NCBI RefSeq assembly: GCF_003076455.1
Contig: NZ_CP020918.1
Coordinates: 4,376,001-4,440,000, forward strand
DNA: 64,000 bases
Direction of reading: 5' to 3'
Source of the DNA: Flavobacterium faecale
GTDB taxonomy: Bacteria; Bacteroidota; Bacteroidia; Flavobacteriales; Flavobacteriaceae
Both the position numbers and the translations under genes were made by a program. This document shows, in pieces, positions 36,399 through 45,681 of this stretch (its first letter is position 1; each line of letters begins with the position of its first letter). The notes under the pieces are model-generated. The model was not told where the DNA came from, ran no database searches, and saw only the letters and a list, made by a program, of their open reading frames with translations.

Positions 36399-36435
36399 AC
36401 GCTGCACTAGCTCGTTTTGTGCAGCGTTTTTTTTT
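36399..36435 (+). terminator. Intrinsic terminator after DJ-1 gene
   Basis: AACGCTGCAC (36399-36408) pairs with GTGCAGCGTT (36419-36428), then a T-run. Confidence 0.88.
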
Positions 36436-36495
36436 CGAAAATAATAAATTGCAAGACCATTTACTCTTCTGCAAGCCAACACGTTATTGTTTTGA

Positions 36496-36503
36496 TATAT
36501 TTG
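36496..36503 (+). promoter_or_regulatory. Bacteroidota -7-type element TATATTTG
   Basis: An exact TAnnTTTG match followed by CC, 50 bp before the hydrolase start at 36554 and just past the preceding terminator. No TTTG box was found 19-21 bp upstream. Confidence 0.4.
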
Positions 36504-36553
36504 CCGACAATGATAAAAAATCAGCTCGTACTGACTTTAATTTTCGAAAAAAA

Positions 36554-37435
36554 ATGAAAAGAATCTTTCTAACTACCTTATTATTTATTGGCTTGACTGC
36601 CGCAGCACAAGATTTTGAAAAAATTGTAGTTTCACAAACAGATGAAAATGAACTTTATGTAAATGATGACGATGCTACCGAATTGTTTTATTACAAATTT
36701 GTCCCAAGCACGGAAATAAAGGGAGTTTTAGTACTTCTTCCGTCTGGTAGTGAACGGGTCGAAAACACTTTGAAAGCAGTCCATTTACATCAAGAAGCGG
36801 TAAAACATGGAATTATGGTTATTGTACCATCAATTAATTGGGGAACAGATTCTAGAGAAGCAGAATGTACTTTTCTGGATACTATATTTGATCAAATCGT
36901 TAGGAAGCACGCTATATCTAAGGATAAATTTATTTTGAGTGGCCTATCTAATGGAGGTGTTATTTCACTAACCTACGCACAAAAGGCATCCAAAAATCCA
37001 CAAAAATCATTTTTAAAACCCAAAGCAATTCTTGTAGTAGATGCACCGCTTGACAAAGCTAGATTTTATCATTACTGTGAACGCGAAATTAAAAAAAACA
37101 CTTTTGCACCTGCTGTCGAAGAAGCAAAATGGTTAAAAAAACGATATGATAGTTTATACGGGGGTTCTCCAGAAAAATATAAACAAAAATATATTGATAA
37201 TTCTATCTACAGCTACGGTGCAAAACAAGGGGGAAATGCACGTTACCTAAAGGACATGCCTATTTTGATTTTTACTGACTTGGATACCGATTGGCTGATC
37301 AATCAACGACATCGCGATTTGACTGACTGGAACGGAATTGATTGTATTGGGATGATAAATGAATTACGCCTATTGGGCAACAAGCAGGCAGAAGTGATTG
37401 TATCTCAAGGCAAAGGTTATCGACTTGATGGGTAA
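36554..37435 (+). CDS. Exported alpha/beta-hydrolase-like protein, C-terminus cut by in-frame stop
   Basis: ATG 36554 opens with a signal peptide (MKRIFLTTLLFIGLTAAAQD), giving 293 aa; an upstream ATG at 36419 would start inside the previous terminator. Seen: GVLVLLPSGSERVEN, ILSGLSNGGVISL (GxSxG nucleophile elbow) and MPILIFTDLDTDWLI. The frame stops at TAA 37433-37435 after GYRLDG, but continues in the same frame for 24 codons to a TAA at 37508, reading KNPHSWSILNTETALKWIL and onward. HSWSI has the place and form of the catalytic-His segment of this fold. The stop therefore probably removes an active-site residue. Confidence 0.78.
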   Translation: MKRIFLTTLLFIGLTAAAQDFEKIVVSQTDENELYVNDDDATELFYYKFVPSTEIKGVLVLLPSGSERVENTLKAVHLHQEAVKHGIMVIVPSINWGTDSREAECTFLDTIFDQIVRKHAISKDKFILSGLSNGGVISLTYAQKASKNPQKSFLKPKAILVVDAPLDKARFYHYCEREIKKNTFAPAVEEAKWLKKRYDSLYGGSPEKYKQKYIDNSIYSYGAKQGGNARYLKDMPILIFTDLDTDWLINQRHRDLTDWNGIDCIGMINELRLLGNKQAEVIVSQGKGYRLDG

Positions 37436-37540
37436 AAAAATCCGCACTCATGGTCTATACTGAATACTGAAACAGCTTTGAAATGGATTTTAAAGCTTTT
37501 TGAGGAATAACTATAGTTCTTAAAGGAAAGCTTCTCGCTC

Positions 37541-38830
37541 TTACTTTTCCTTTTTCAAAAAGACAAAAAAGGTGCTTCCTTGGCCAAGTTCACTTTCTAC
37601 CCATATTTTACCTTCGTGTTTTTGAATAAAATCTTTGCACAACATCAATCCTAATCCCATTCCTTGATTTTTAATAAGCTCTGGATTTGGATCTGTTGCT
37701 TTTTTATCTTCAAACAAATTTTTGACTGTTTTGGCACTCATTCCGATACCGTTATCTGAAATTTTGATGGTCGTTCCTTTGTCGTCTGTTGCGCATGAAA
37801 TAGAGATCACACCATGATTTGAAGTAAACTTCAAGGCATTCGATACTAAGTTTCGAAAGACGGTTTCCATCATATTATGATCTACATAAATAGTTTCGTC
37901 ATCTGGAATTGTAATTTGAATAGCAATATCTTTGCTCTTAGCGACTTGCAAAGGCGCCAATAAGGCATCTTCAACCAATTTACGTAAATTAATAGTGGTA
38001 GGAACAAACTGTAGACCATTTGTTTGTGCTAGCGACCATTCGAGTAAATTTTGCAGTAATACATAGGTCTTTTGCGAAGTTTCATAAATAGCCTCTATAT
38101 ATTCTGCTGTTTCTGCAGGCTCCAAAGTATCTGACTCCTCTTTCAGTATTTGACTTAGACCAATCAAAGCGTTAAAAGGAGACCGTAAATCGTGTGAGAT
38201 GATAGAAAACAATTTGTCTTTGGTGGCATTGGCTTGCAAAAGTTCTTCATTTTTCTTTTTCAACAATTGCTGCTTTTCACGATAATTAACTTTCAGAAAA
38301 CGAATGGTTAAGAAAACACTCATTAACAAAACTCCTGTAGTTATCGCCGTATCATAATATCGATAAGAAATTTTGTCATAGTGAACCATGATAATCTCAG
38401 GATAATTGTACTCTGCATATAATAAAGCGCAACATAAGGCAATGTGAATCAGTAAATAGACAAACATATGTTCATTCTTGATAATCGCAGCTTGCACCAA
38501 AAAGGTAACTCCAAATATCAAAATCATAGGACCATCAATCCCACAATTGAATAGATATCCAAAGATGAGTAGAAAATACATGAAGCTCAAATAAATAACG
38601 AGTGTAACTTTAGAATTCTTCTTGAATCTTGAAAAGTAAAATAATCCAAGTAAAAATAGTAAGGTTAGCATTAAAACATAAGCAAAGATGTCTAATCCAA
38701 GTAAAAAATTGGTTGGAAAAGTAATAATAAGAATTAAGGAAGTTATCAAACACACGGAGTGGAAAACTCTCTTCTCCAAAGAAAATTCTTCTTGATCACC
38801 TATTAAATCACTCCACTTTAATCCAAACAT
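37541..38830 (-). CDS. Membrane sensor histidine kinase
   Basis: 429 aa. About six membrane helices (22-180) make up the sensor. A short coiled coil (LLKKKNEELLQANATKDK) then leads into HisKA with His213 in ISHDLRSPFNALIGL. HATPase_c shows MMETVFRNLVSNALKF, ISDNGIGMS and GMGLGLMLCKDFI. No response regulator adjacent. The kinase core resembles the kinases at 29036 and 41954, suggesting a paralogous family with swapped sensors. Confidence 0.94.
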   Translation of the reverse strand: MFGLKWSDLIGDQEEFSLEKRVFHSVCLITSLILIITFPTNFLLGLDIFAYVLMLTLLFLLGLFYFSRFKKNSKVTLVIYLSFMYFLLIFGYLFNCGIDGPMILIFGVTFLVQAAIIKNEHMFVYLLIHIALCCALLYAEYNYPEIIMVHYDKISYRYYDTAITTGVLLMSVFLTIRFLKVNYREKQQLLKKKNEELLQANATKDKLFSIISHDLRSPFNALIGLSQILKEESDTLEPAETAEYIEAIYETSQKTYVLLQNLLEWSLAQTNGLQFVPTTINLRKLVEDALLAPLQVAKSKDIAIQITIPDDETIYVDHNMMETVFRNLVSNALKFTSNHGVISISCATDDKGTTIKISDNGIGMSAKTVKNLFEDKKATDPNPELIKNQGMGLGLMLCKDFIQKHEGKIWVESELGQGSTFFVFLKKEK

Positions 38831-39134
38831 AATTAAGACTTTGTATGCTGTAAATTACAAAATTTTAATTTATAACAATTAAATACAGCCTGATTTTATT
38901 TATATATTTTTATTTCAAGAAAATACATATACAAATCGCAATAGCACTTTTGCTTTTATACTACTCCATACTACCAATTATAATTAATTTATTGAGGAAA
39001 AATTAGCCGCATACCAATACTACTTCATCTTTAATAGCATCCTGAAAACACAAATAAAACCTAAATGGCATCGAGAACTGTAAAAAAACATATAAACTTG
39101 TATCCTCTATTATTGATTCAACAAAGACTTACTT
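38831..39134. other. Intergenic region, divergent promoters
   Basis: About 300 AT-rich bases between a minus-strand kinase and a plus-strand AraC regulator. No ORF, repeat or convincing promoter element seen. Confidence 0.5.
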
Positions 39135-39971
39135 ATGCCAATTGAAAACATTCCTGAAATTTATGTGACCAATTTACAACCCTCTCCAGACATTTTTGTT
39201 TATGATTTTAAGATGGAAAGTGATGTGGTAAAAAGCAAGGTTAATCTAAGTATGAACATGTTTAGTTTCTTACAAGTAGGAAAAAAACAAGTGCACTTTG
39301 CCAATAATGCCATTGCAGTTAACAGTCAACAATCACTTTTATTAAAAAAAGGAAACTGGTTATGGACCGAATTACTTGATACTGAATCCATTTATTACTG
39401 CAAACTTTTTTTCTTTTCAGAGAAAACATTAACCGACTTTTTAGGTAAGTACACCAATAATGTGCGTCCGTATCAGGAGGAAGAACCTTATTTTGTCATT
39501 GAAAATGATGATTACATTGCTGCCTTCATAACTACATTATCATCCAAAACATTCGAAAATCAACATTTTAGTGCTGCTCTATTAGCATTAAAATTTGACG
39601 AAATCATGTTGTACTTATTGAATAAATACGGCAATGCCTTTGAATATTATCTGCATTCTTTAATATCAAAAGAGATTTCACCGTTTAAAAAAATTGTAGA
39701 AAGCAGTATTGATTCTAATCTTAAACTTGAAGAAATCGCTTTTTTATGCCATATGAGTCTTTCTACCTTTAAACGTCATTTTGTAACAGAATATCATGAA
39801 CCTCCTGGAAAATGGTTGCAAGACAAACGATTATTAAAGGCCAAAGAATTGCTACAAGGCGGTGAACTGAAAGCGTCCGATATTTATTTGGAAATTGGAT
39901 ATAATAATTTATCCAACTTCAGTACTGCATTCAAGAATAAATTTGGAATCCCGCCAACTGAGGTAAAATAA
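39135..39971 (+). CDS. AraC-family transcriptional regulator
   Basis: 278 aa. The N-terminal half is an effector domain with a cupin-like feel (MFSFLQVGKKQVHFANNAIAVN, SQQSLLLKKGNWLW). The C-terminal HTH_18 (about 185-278) shows LKLEEIAFLCHMSLSTFKRHF and the second helix-turn-helix IYLEIGYNNLSNFSTAFKNKFG, then IPPTEVK. It is similar to ExsA-type regulators. The aldehyde dehydrogenase gene 185 bp downstream on the same strand is the likely target (inference). Confidence 0.93.
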   Translation: MPIENIPEIYVTNLQPSPDIFVYDFKMESDVVKSKVNLSMNMFSFLQVGKKQVHFANNAIAVNSQQSLLLKKGNWLWTELLDTESIYYCKLFFFSEKTLTDFLGKYTNNVRPYQEEEPYFVIENDDYIAAFITTLSSKTFENQHFSAALLALKFDEIMLYLLNKYGNAFEYYLHSLISKEISPFKKIVESSIDSNLKLEEIAFLCHMSLSTFKRHFVTEYHEPPGKWLQDKRLLKAKELLQGGELKASDIYLEIGYNNLSNFSTAFKNKFGIPPTEVK

Positions 39972-40092
39972 ACAAAACACAATTAGCTCATTGTTAACTA
40001 AAAAAAGACCAGATAAGCCAATATATTTCTATTTGAACTCTTTTCATAAGTTATTGAGCCATATTAATAAATAGCGATCTCCTACTCCAGGC

Positions 40093-40100
40093 TATCTTTG
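40093..40100 (+). promoter_or_regulatory. Bacteroidota -7-type element TATCTTTG
   Basis: TATCTTTGCA lies 57 bp before the aldehyde dehydrogenase start. The identical TATCTTTGCA occurs on the minus strand just ahead of the helicase gene (56768-56759). The -33 TTTG box is not evident, which could mean activator dependence on the adjacent AraC protein. Confidence 0.5.
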
Positions 40101-40156
40101 CAGTGTCGCAAAACAATATTTGTTCTGCATAGTGGTAATCAAAAAAAATAAAAGAT

Positions 40157-41659
40157 ATGGCAAATGTAACGAAACCGGACTTTAAAGAAAGATACGGAAA
40201 TTTTATTGGAGGTAAATTTGTTGCTCCCGTTAAAGGACAATATTTTGACAATATTTCACCCGTAGATGGTAAAGTATTTACGCAGGCAGCACGTTCAACA
40301 CAAGAAGATGTAGACTTAGCACTGGATGCTGCACACGAAGCTTTTCCGTCATGGAGTACTTCATCAGCAACAGAGCGTAGCAATGCCTTATTGAAAATTG
40401 CGCAAGTGATGGAAGATAACGCAGAATACTTAGCAACACTAGAAACAATTGACAATGGAAAACCTATTCGTGAGTCACGTGCAGCAGATATTCCTTACTG
40501 TGTAGATCACTTCCGTTATTTTGCAGGAGTAATCCGTGCAGACGAAGGATCAATTGCTGAGCATGATAAAAATACAGTTAGTATCGTATTGCATGAGCCA
40601 ATTGGTGTGGTAGGAGAAATCATTCCATGGAATTTCCCAATGTTAATGTTAGCTTGGAAAGTAGCACCAGCATTAGCTGCAGGATGTACTGCAGTAGTAA
40701 AACCAGCAGAACAAACACCTACAAGTGTAATCATGTTAATGGAATTAATTGGAGACCTATTGCCTCCAGGAGTTTTAAACATTGTAACAGGTTTTGGTGC
40801 AGAAGCAGGTCAAGCACTAGCAACTTCAAAAAGAATCGCTAAATTATCTTTTACAGGTTCAACAGCAACAGGACAGAAAGTATACCACAATGCAGCCGAA
40901 AATATTATTCCAGTTACAATGGAATTAGGAGGTAAATCACCTAATATTTTCTTCCCATCTGTAGCAGCTCATGATGATGATTTCTTTAGTAAATCAATCG
41001 AAGGAGCGTTAATGTTTGCTTTAAATCAAGGGGAAATTTGTACAGCTCCAACAAGAATTTTAGTGCATGAAGACATTGTTGATCTTTTTATCGAAAAAAT
41101 GAAAGTGAGACTAAAAGCAATCAAAACTGGAAATCCTTTGGATCCAGAAACAATGATTGGCTCTCAAGTATCTAAACCACAATACGAAAAAATCCTTAAC
41201 TATATCAACATTGGTAAAGAAGAAGGTGCTGAAGTAATTGCCGGTGGTGGAGCAGGAAACTATGAAGGAGAACTTTCTGAGGGGTATTATATCCAACCTA
41301 CAGTTCTTAAAGGAAATAACAAAATGCGTATCTTCCAAGAAGAGATTTTTGGGCCAGTTGTAGCATTGACAACATTCAGTACTACTGAAGAAGCAATCGA
41401 AATCGCAAACGATACTCCTTATGGGTTAGGAGCAGGAGTTTGGTCTCGTGATGCACATGAGCTATACCAAGTTCCACGTGCTATTCAAGCAGGTAGAGTT
41501 TGGGTGAATCAATACCACACCTACCCAGCTCACGCACCATTTGGTGGAGTGAAAGAGTCAGGTTTTGGACGTGAGAATCACAAAATGGCATTAGATCATT
41601 ACCGTGTTGTAAAAAACATGTTGATCTCATACGATAAAAAACCAATGGGTTTCTTTTAA
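40157..41659 (+). CDS. NAD(P)-dependent aldehyde dehydrogenase
   Basis: 500 aa, full length for the family. Seen: [20 protein letters not shown] (cofactor and oxyanion Asn), [14 protein letters not shown] (catalytic Glu), [14 protein letters not shown] (catalytic Cys near 300) and [13 protein letters not shown]. The sequence is of the acetaldehyde dehydrogenase group (ExaC/AldB-like), including the [24 protein letters not shown]-terminal signature split around the subunit interface. Probably oxidises acetaldehyde or similar short aldehydes. Preceded by an AraC regulator and followed by a terminator. Confidence 0.95.
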   Translation: MANVTKPDFKERYGNFIGGKFVAPVKGQYFDNISPVDGKVFTQAARSTQEDVDLALDAAHEAFPSWSTSSATERSNALLKIAQVMEDNAEYLATLETIDNGKPIRESRAADIPYCVDHFRYFAGVIRADEGSIAEHDKNTVSIVLHEPIGVVGEIIPWNFPMLMLAWKVAPALAAGCTAVVKPAEQTPTSVIMLMELIGDLLPPGVLNIVTGFGAEAGQALATSKRIAKLSFTGSTATGQKVYHNAAENIIPVTMELGGKSPNIFFPSVAAHDDDFFSKSIEGALMFALNQGEICTAPTRILVHEDIVDLFIEKMKVRLKAIKTGNPLDPETMIGSQVSKPQYEKILNYINIGKEEGAEVIAGGGAGNYEGELSEGYYIQPTVLKGNNKMRIFQEEIFGPVVALTTFSTTEEAIEIANDTPYGLGAGVWSRDAHELYQVPRAIQAGRVWVNQYHTYPAHAPFGGVKESGFGRENHKMALDHYRVVKNMLISYDKKPMGFF

Positions 41660-41683
41660 TCTAAAAGAACTCAAATACATTTT

Positions 41684-41711
41684 AAAACCTCGGATTTTCC
41701 GAGGTTTTTTT
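41684..41711 (+). terminator. Intrinsic terminator of aldehyde dehydrogenase gene
   Basis: AAACCTCGGA (41685-41694) pairs with TCCGAGGTTT (41698-41707), followed by TTTT. Confidence 0.9.
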
Positions 41712-41847
41712 GTTTTTACTCTATAAATACGGCAAAACCTTTAACGACTATATCTATAACTAATTAACTTTCAACTAGAAACACAATTACAAAATAGTAT
41801 AAGTGCTATATTTACCTAAAGTCCTTAAGGTTTCATTAACATTTCCT

Positions 41848-41855
41848 TATATTTG
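41848..41855 (+). promoter_or_regulatory. Bacteroidota -7-type element TATATTTG
   Basis: Exact TAnnTTTG about 100 bp before the next kinase gene and upstream of the hairpin at 41877. No -33 box. Confidence 0.3.
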
Positions 41856-41876
41856 TAAATACGATCAGGTTTTATT

Positions 41877-41902
41877 GTAAGTGAATCTAGTGATTCACTT
41901 AC
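41877..41902 (+). promoter_or_regulatory. Perfect 11-bp inverted repeat in kinase leader
   Basis: GTAAGTGAATC (41877-41887) and GATTCACTTAC (41892-41902) with a TAGT loop, 51 bp before the start codon. There is no T-run after it, so it reads more like an operator or leader hairpin than a terminator. Confidence 0.45.
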
Positions 41903-41953
41903 ACAACCAAAAACTTGTTAAACAGAGCAGTAATTTTAATATCAAACTAACTT

Positions 41954-43720
41954 ATGTTTCCTATTGACATTCGCACTACTTACCTGAGTATTGTCCTCAT
42001 TAACATCATCAATTTGATATTAATGATTTTGACGTACCTTCAAATCAAGAAAAGATTTCCAGGCACGCTATTAATACTTCTTAGTTTTTTAATGAGTGCC
42101 GTGGGTAACATACTAGTTTTTCTACGCACACTCATTCCAGATTGGTTATCAATTCCAGTAGGTAACTTTTTAATAGTTTCCTCTTGCATGATGCTTTTAA
42201 TAGGATTCGAAAAATTCACAAGTAGAAAAAGTAATCAAATTCATAATTACATCCTCCTTACCCTTTTTGTAGTAGTTCATAGCTATTTTACTTTCGAACA
42301 ACCTAGTTTATATTTTAGATTGGTCAATCTTGCATCTGTGTATGTGCTGTTTTGCTCACAGATTGCATACCTTATGCTTATAAGAGTATCAGAGGACACA
42401 AAAGAAATTACAAGGAAAATTGGAATAATTTTCATTCTAATAACTGCCATTCAATTATACAGATTGATTTATTTGTTAGGAAATCAAAATAATAATGAAA
42501 ATTACTTTAATGGTGACTCAGCTGAATCGCTTTTTATATTGAGCTGGCAAATTATTGTTATTTTTCTTGCCTATAGCATATCGCTTATGTACAACAAGCG
42601 ATTAATAACCGAACTAAATACCCAAGAAAAAAAGTTTTCAAAAGCGTTTCATACCACCCCTTTTATAACGATTTTGTCTAAAATATCTGATGGGAAAGTT
42701 TTTGAAGTGAACAATAGTATTGAAGAAATTGCTGGATACAAAGCTTCTGATTTGATAGGTCGTAAAGCCAGTGACTTGAAACTGTGGAAAAATGAGAAAG
42801 ACAGAGAACAATTTATAACGACTCTTTTAAAGAATAAGATTGTAAAAGAACACGAATATGAATTTAAGAAAGCGAATGGTGACTGTTTTTCAGGTTTAAT
42901 AAGCGCACAAATTATTACTATTAATGAGGAACAGTGCATGATTGCCTCGGTAAATGATATTTCTATTCGAAAAGAAGCAGAACAAAAACTCATTGAAAGT
43001 CAAGAGTCACTTCGGGAACTTAATGCTACCAAGGATAAATTTTTCTCCATTATCGCACATGATTTACGAAGTCCTTTTAATGGTATTATTGGCTTTACTG
43101 AATTATTAAAGAGTGAAGTTCAGGAAAGCAATTATGATGGAATTTTAGAATATGCCGAAATAATCAATAGCTCATCACATCATGCCATGGACTTGCTTAC
43201 CAATTTAATGGAGTGGACACGTTCTCAAACTGGCCGAATTGCTTTTCACCCAAAAATGGTTGTTATAGATGATGTAATAAAGGAAACTTTGACGCTTTTT
43301 GAAACTTTAACCGAACAAAAAAACATTAAAGTAACCCTAAATTTACACATAAAAACGGAACAATATGTCGATCAATCGATGATTGAGGCCATCTTGCGCA
43401 ACTTGATATCTAATGCTATTAAATTTACTCCAAACGAAGGTAATTTAATTATTAGCAGTATCGAAAATGAAAATGAATTTGAAATAGCGATAGCTGATAG
43501 CGGTATCGGAATTAAAGAAAAAGATATTTCTAATCTCTTCAAAATAGATAACACACACTCTTCTCTTGGCACTAATAATGAAGTAGGTACAGGTCTTGGT
43601 CTTATTTTATGCAAAGATTTTATTGACTACCATCAGGGTCATATTTCGGTCAAAAGTACGGTAGGTCTGGGTAGTACTTTTACCTTTTCGATTCCTAAAA
43701 AGAATGTACCAGCTTTATAA
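41954..43720 (+). CDS. Membrane-bound PAS sensor histidine kinase
   Basis: 588 aa. Seven membrane helices (about 8-215) resemble a 7TM sensor unit. A PAS domain follows (about 230-350, SKAFHTTPFITILSKISDGKVF ... VNDISIRKEAEQK), then HisKA with His369 in IIAHDLRSPFNGIIGF and HATPase_c (MIEAILRNLISNAIKF, IADSGIGI, GTGLGLILCKDFI). No response regulator nearby. Confidence 0.94.
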   Translation: MFPIDIRTTYLSIVLINIINLILMILTYLQIKKRFPGTLLILLSFLMSAVGNILVFLRTLIPDWLSIPVGNFLIVSSCMMLLIGFEKFTSRKSNQIHNYILLTLFVVVHSYFTFEQPSLYFRLVNLASVYVLFCSQIAYLMLIRVSEDTKEITRKIGIIFILITAIQLYRLIYLLGNQNNNENYFNGDSAESLFILSWQIIVIFLAYSISLMYNKRLITELNTQEKKFSKAFHTTPFITILSKISDGKVFEVNNSIEEIAGYKASDLIGRKASDLKLWKNEKDREQFITTLLKNKIVKEHEYEFKKANGDCFSGLISAQIITINEEQCMIASVNDISIRKEAEQKLIESQESLRELNATKDKFFSIIAHDLRSPFNGIIGFTELLKSEVQESNYDGILEYAEIINSSSHHAMDLLTNLMEWTRSQTGRIAFHPKMVVIDDVIKETLTLFETLTEQKNIKVTLNLHIKTEQYVDQSMIEAILRNLISNAIKFTPNEGNLIISSIENENEFEIAIADSGIGIKEKDISNLFKIDNTHSSLGTNNEVGTGLGLILCKDFIDYHQGHISVKSTVGLGSTFTFSIPKKNVPAL

Positions 43721-43925
43721 TTTAAAAGATTTTCCAACAGCTAAGTTTTTTAAATAGTTAAAAATTATCTCAAAATAGCCTTTTAATTTAAGTTCAAAAA
43801 GCTTCGATAAGATGCTAAATTACGGTAGACCTTTTATGGTAATAATTAAAAGATAAAATTTAAAATTTAAAACAAAAAACAACAATAACACAGTAGTAAC
43901 CTACAAAAAAGGCAGGCTGAAAAAC

Positions 43926-43957
43926 AAAAAATGTGATCCGTTAAGATCACATTTTTT
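43926..43957. terminator. Bidirectional intrinsic terminator
   Basis: AAAATGTGATC pairs with GATCACATTTT around a CGTTAA loop, with A- and T-runs at both ends. It lies just past the NUDIX stop. Confidence 0.85.
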
Positions 43958-43965
43958 TATTTATC

Positions 43966-44553
43966 CTATTCTTCAAACAATAATTTAATGTTTTCGTATG
44001 AGTTTTTTAATATTTCTGGTATCTCATTTGGACTAAACCAAGCTACTTTTTCAATACCTTCATCCAACTGTCCAACCGGAATCCCTTCAAAGTCAGATTG
44101 CATTTCGAACCAATGCGTAATTTTCAATTTATAAACTCCGTTACGCTTGAAAACATGATACGTTTTTTGAAGTTTCTTGGTCACACGCAGTAAGTTAACG
44201 CCAGTCTCCTCCTCCACTTCACGCATGGCAGTATCTTCAATTTCCTCCCCTTTTTCTGTTCCTCCTTTGGGTAAATCCCACTTTCCATTGCGAAAAATAA
44301 AGAGTACCTGACCCTTTTTATTATAGACCAAACCGCCACCAGCTTTGTTTACAGGGATTTTTGTCTTTAAAGTCTTCAAAATTTCGCTCTCATCTGGGTG
44401 ATACAGATACGCCTTTTGAATTTTATTTTGAAAGATTTTTACAATAAGTTGTTCGATATCAATACTTTCGAGTAGAAATAATTGAAAATCGGTTTCTTTT
44501 GATATTTTATTTGTCAAAAAAAGTGGTTTGTCGTTCACAAAAACTTTATACAT
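43966..44553 (-). CDS. NUDIX hydrolase
   Basis: 195 aa. The Nudix box is complete: GGTEKGEEIEDTAMREVEEETGV (G-x5-E-x7-RE-x-x-EE-x-G-x). It is preceded by AGGGLVYNKKGQVLFIFRNGKWDLPKG. An N-terminal extension of about 75 residues precedes the domain. Substrate cannot be told; the family cleaves nucleoside diphosphates linked to other groups. The start codon is only 7 bp from that of divergent pyrE, so its 5' coding end carries the pyrE promoter. Confidence 0.93.
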   Translation of the reverse strand: MYKVFVNDKPLFLTNKISKETDFQLFLLESIDIEQLIVKIFQNKIQKAYLYHPDESEILKTLKTKIPVNKAGGGLVYNKKGQVLFIFRNGKWDLPKGGTEKGEEIEDTAMREVEEETGVNLLRVTKKLQKTYHVFKRNGVYKLKITHWFEMQSDFEGIPVGQLDEGIEKVAWFSPNEIPEILKNSYENIKLLFEE

Positions 44554-44556
44554 TTG
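44527..44556 (+). promoter_or_regulatory. pyrE promoter (TTTG-N18-TACATTTG)
   Basis: TTTG at 44527-44530 and TACATTTG at 44549-44556 match the Bacteroidota sigma consensus TTTG-N19-ish-TAnnTTTG with an 18-bp spacer. The -7 element ends 4 bp before the pyrE ATG, so the transcript would start at or next to the start codon. The element overlaps the divergent NUDIX start codon. Confidence 0.6.
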
Positions 44557-44560
44557 TACT

Positions 44561-45214
44561 ATGATTTTTAATAAAGATACAGCCGAAAAAACAGCCGAAT
44601 TGCTTTTACAAATAAATGCAATTAAATTGAATCCAGGAAATCCTTTTACATGGGCTTCGGGATGGAAATCGCCAATTTATTGCGATAATAGATTAATTCT
44701 ATCTTTTCCAGCCATTCGAAATTATGTAAGAGATGAATTTTCTAAGAACATAGAAAAACAATTTGGAAAACCTGATGTTATTGCAGGAGTAGCTACTGGT
44801 GCCATCGGGATCGGAATACTTGTTGCTGAAAGCATGGGCCTACCGTTTGTATACGTTCGCCCAGAACCAAAAAAGCATGGTCGCCAAAACCAAGTGGAAG
44901 GATTTTTGCAAAAAGGTCAAAATGTTGTGGTTGTAGAGGATCTTATCAGTACAGGTAACAGCAGTTTAATGGCTGTTGAAGCACTGAGAGCTGCCGGAGC
45001 AAACATTAAAGGTATGGCAGCAATTTTCACCTATGGGTTTGAAGTAGCTGACAACAATTTCAAAGCCGCTAATATCGATTTGTACACCTTGAGTAACTAC
45101 CAAAACTTATTGAACCTAGCGGTAGCCAAAAAATACGTAACTGAAAAAGAAGAACAAACATTGAGAGAATGGAGCGTAACACCTTCAACTTGGAATGTTG
45201 GAAATGATAAATAA
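44561..45214 (+). CDS. pyrE: Orotate phosphoribosyltransferase
   Basis: ATG 44561 gives 217 aa; an upstream in-frame ATG at 44528 would overlap the NUDIX gene and the promoter. Seen: NPFTWASGWKSPIYCDNR (orotate side), the PRPP-binding loop NVVVVEDLISTGNSSL, and GVATGAIGIGILVAESM. It converts orotate and PRPP to OMP in pyrimidine synthesis. It is followed after 6 bp by an SRPBCC gene. Confidence 0.96.
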   Translation: MIFNKDTAEKTAELLLQINAIKLNPGNPFTWASGWKSPIYCDNRLILSFPAIRNYVRDEFSKNIEKQFGKPDVIAGVATGAIGIGILVAESMGLPFVYVRPEPKKHGRQNQVEGFLQKGQNVVVVEDLISTGNSSLMAVEALRAAGANIKGMAAIFTYGFEVADNNFKAANIDLYTLSNYQNLLNLAVAKKYVTEKEEQTLREWSVTPSTWNVGNDK

Positions 45215-45220
45215 CCACGA

Positions 45221-45613
45221 ATGAATTTAGAAAGCCCAAAAACAACCGTTGCTAAATCAGCTCAAGAATTATTCAATTCTTTATCTGATGTAAAGAACTT
45301 TGAACAATTAATGCCAGATAATATTGCTAAATTCGAAGTGACAGGAGAAGACTCTTTTATCTTTGGACTAAAAGGGATGCCAGAAATTAAATTGAAGGTG
45401 AAAGAAAAAATTGCACCTAGCAAAATAATTTTAGGAGCTGCTAGCGATAAATTACCTTTTACCCTGGTAGCCAATATCGAAAGTATATCTGAAAATTCAA
45501 GTGAAATCCAATTTAACTTTGATGGTGAATTTAATGCCATGATGGCAATGATGGTAAAAGGACCCATCAGTAAATTAATTGAAACGTTATCAGCTAACGC
45601 TGCAAAATTATAA
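45221..45613 (+). CDS. SRPBCC/START-fold protein
   Basis: 130 aa: the start ESPKTTVAKSAQELFNSLSDVKNFEQLMP reads as strand plus helix of an SRPBCC fold. Strands IKLKVKEKIAPSKIILG and EIQFNFDGEFN follow, then the long C-terminal helix GPISKLIETLSANAAKL. The fold binds hydrophobic ligands in a cavity; ligand unknown. It is cotranscribed with pyrE (6-bp gap), an association seen in flavobacteria to my knowledge but of unknown meaning. Confidence 0.85.
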   Translation: MNLESPKTTVAKSAQELFNSLSDVKNFEQLMPDNIAKFEVTGEDSFIFGLKGMPEIKLKVKEKIAPSKIILGAASDKLPFTLVANIESISENSSEIQFNFDGEFNAMMAMMVKGPISKLIETLSANAAKL

Positions 45614-45631
45614 AAACTCTTACTGAATATA

Positions 45632-45675
45632 TAAACATCCCTTTTGGTTTCTAACTAAAAGGGATGTTTTTTTTT
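45632..45675. terminator. Bidirectional intrinsic terminator
   Basis: AAACATCCCTTTT pairs perfectly with AAAAGGGATGTTT, between convergent pyrE operon and birA, followed by a T-run. Confidence 0.92.
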
Positions 45676-45681
45676 TATTAA

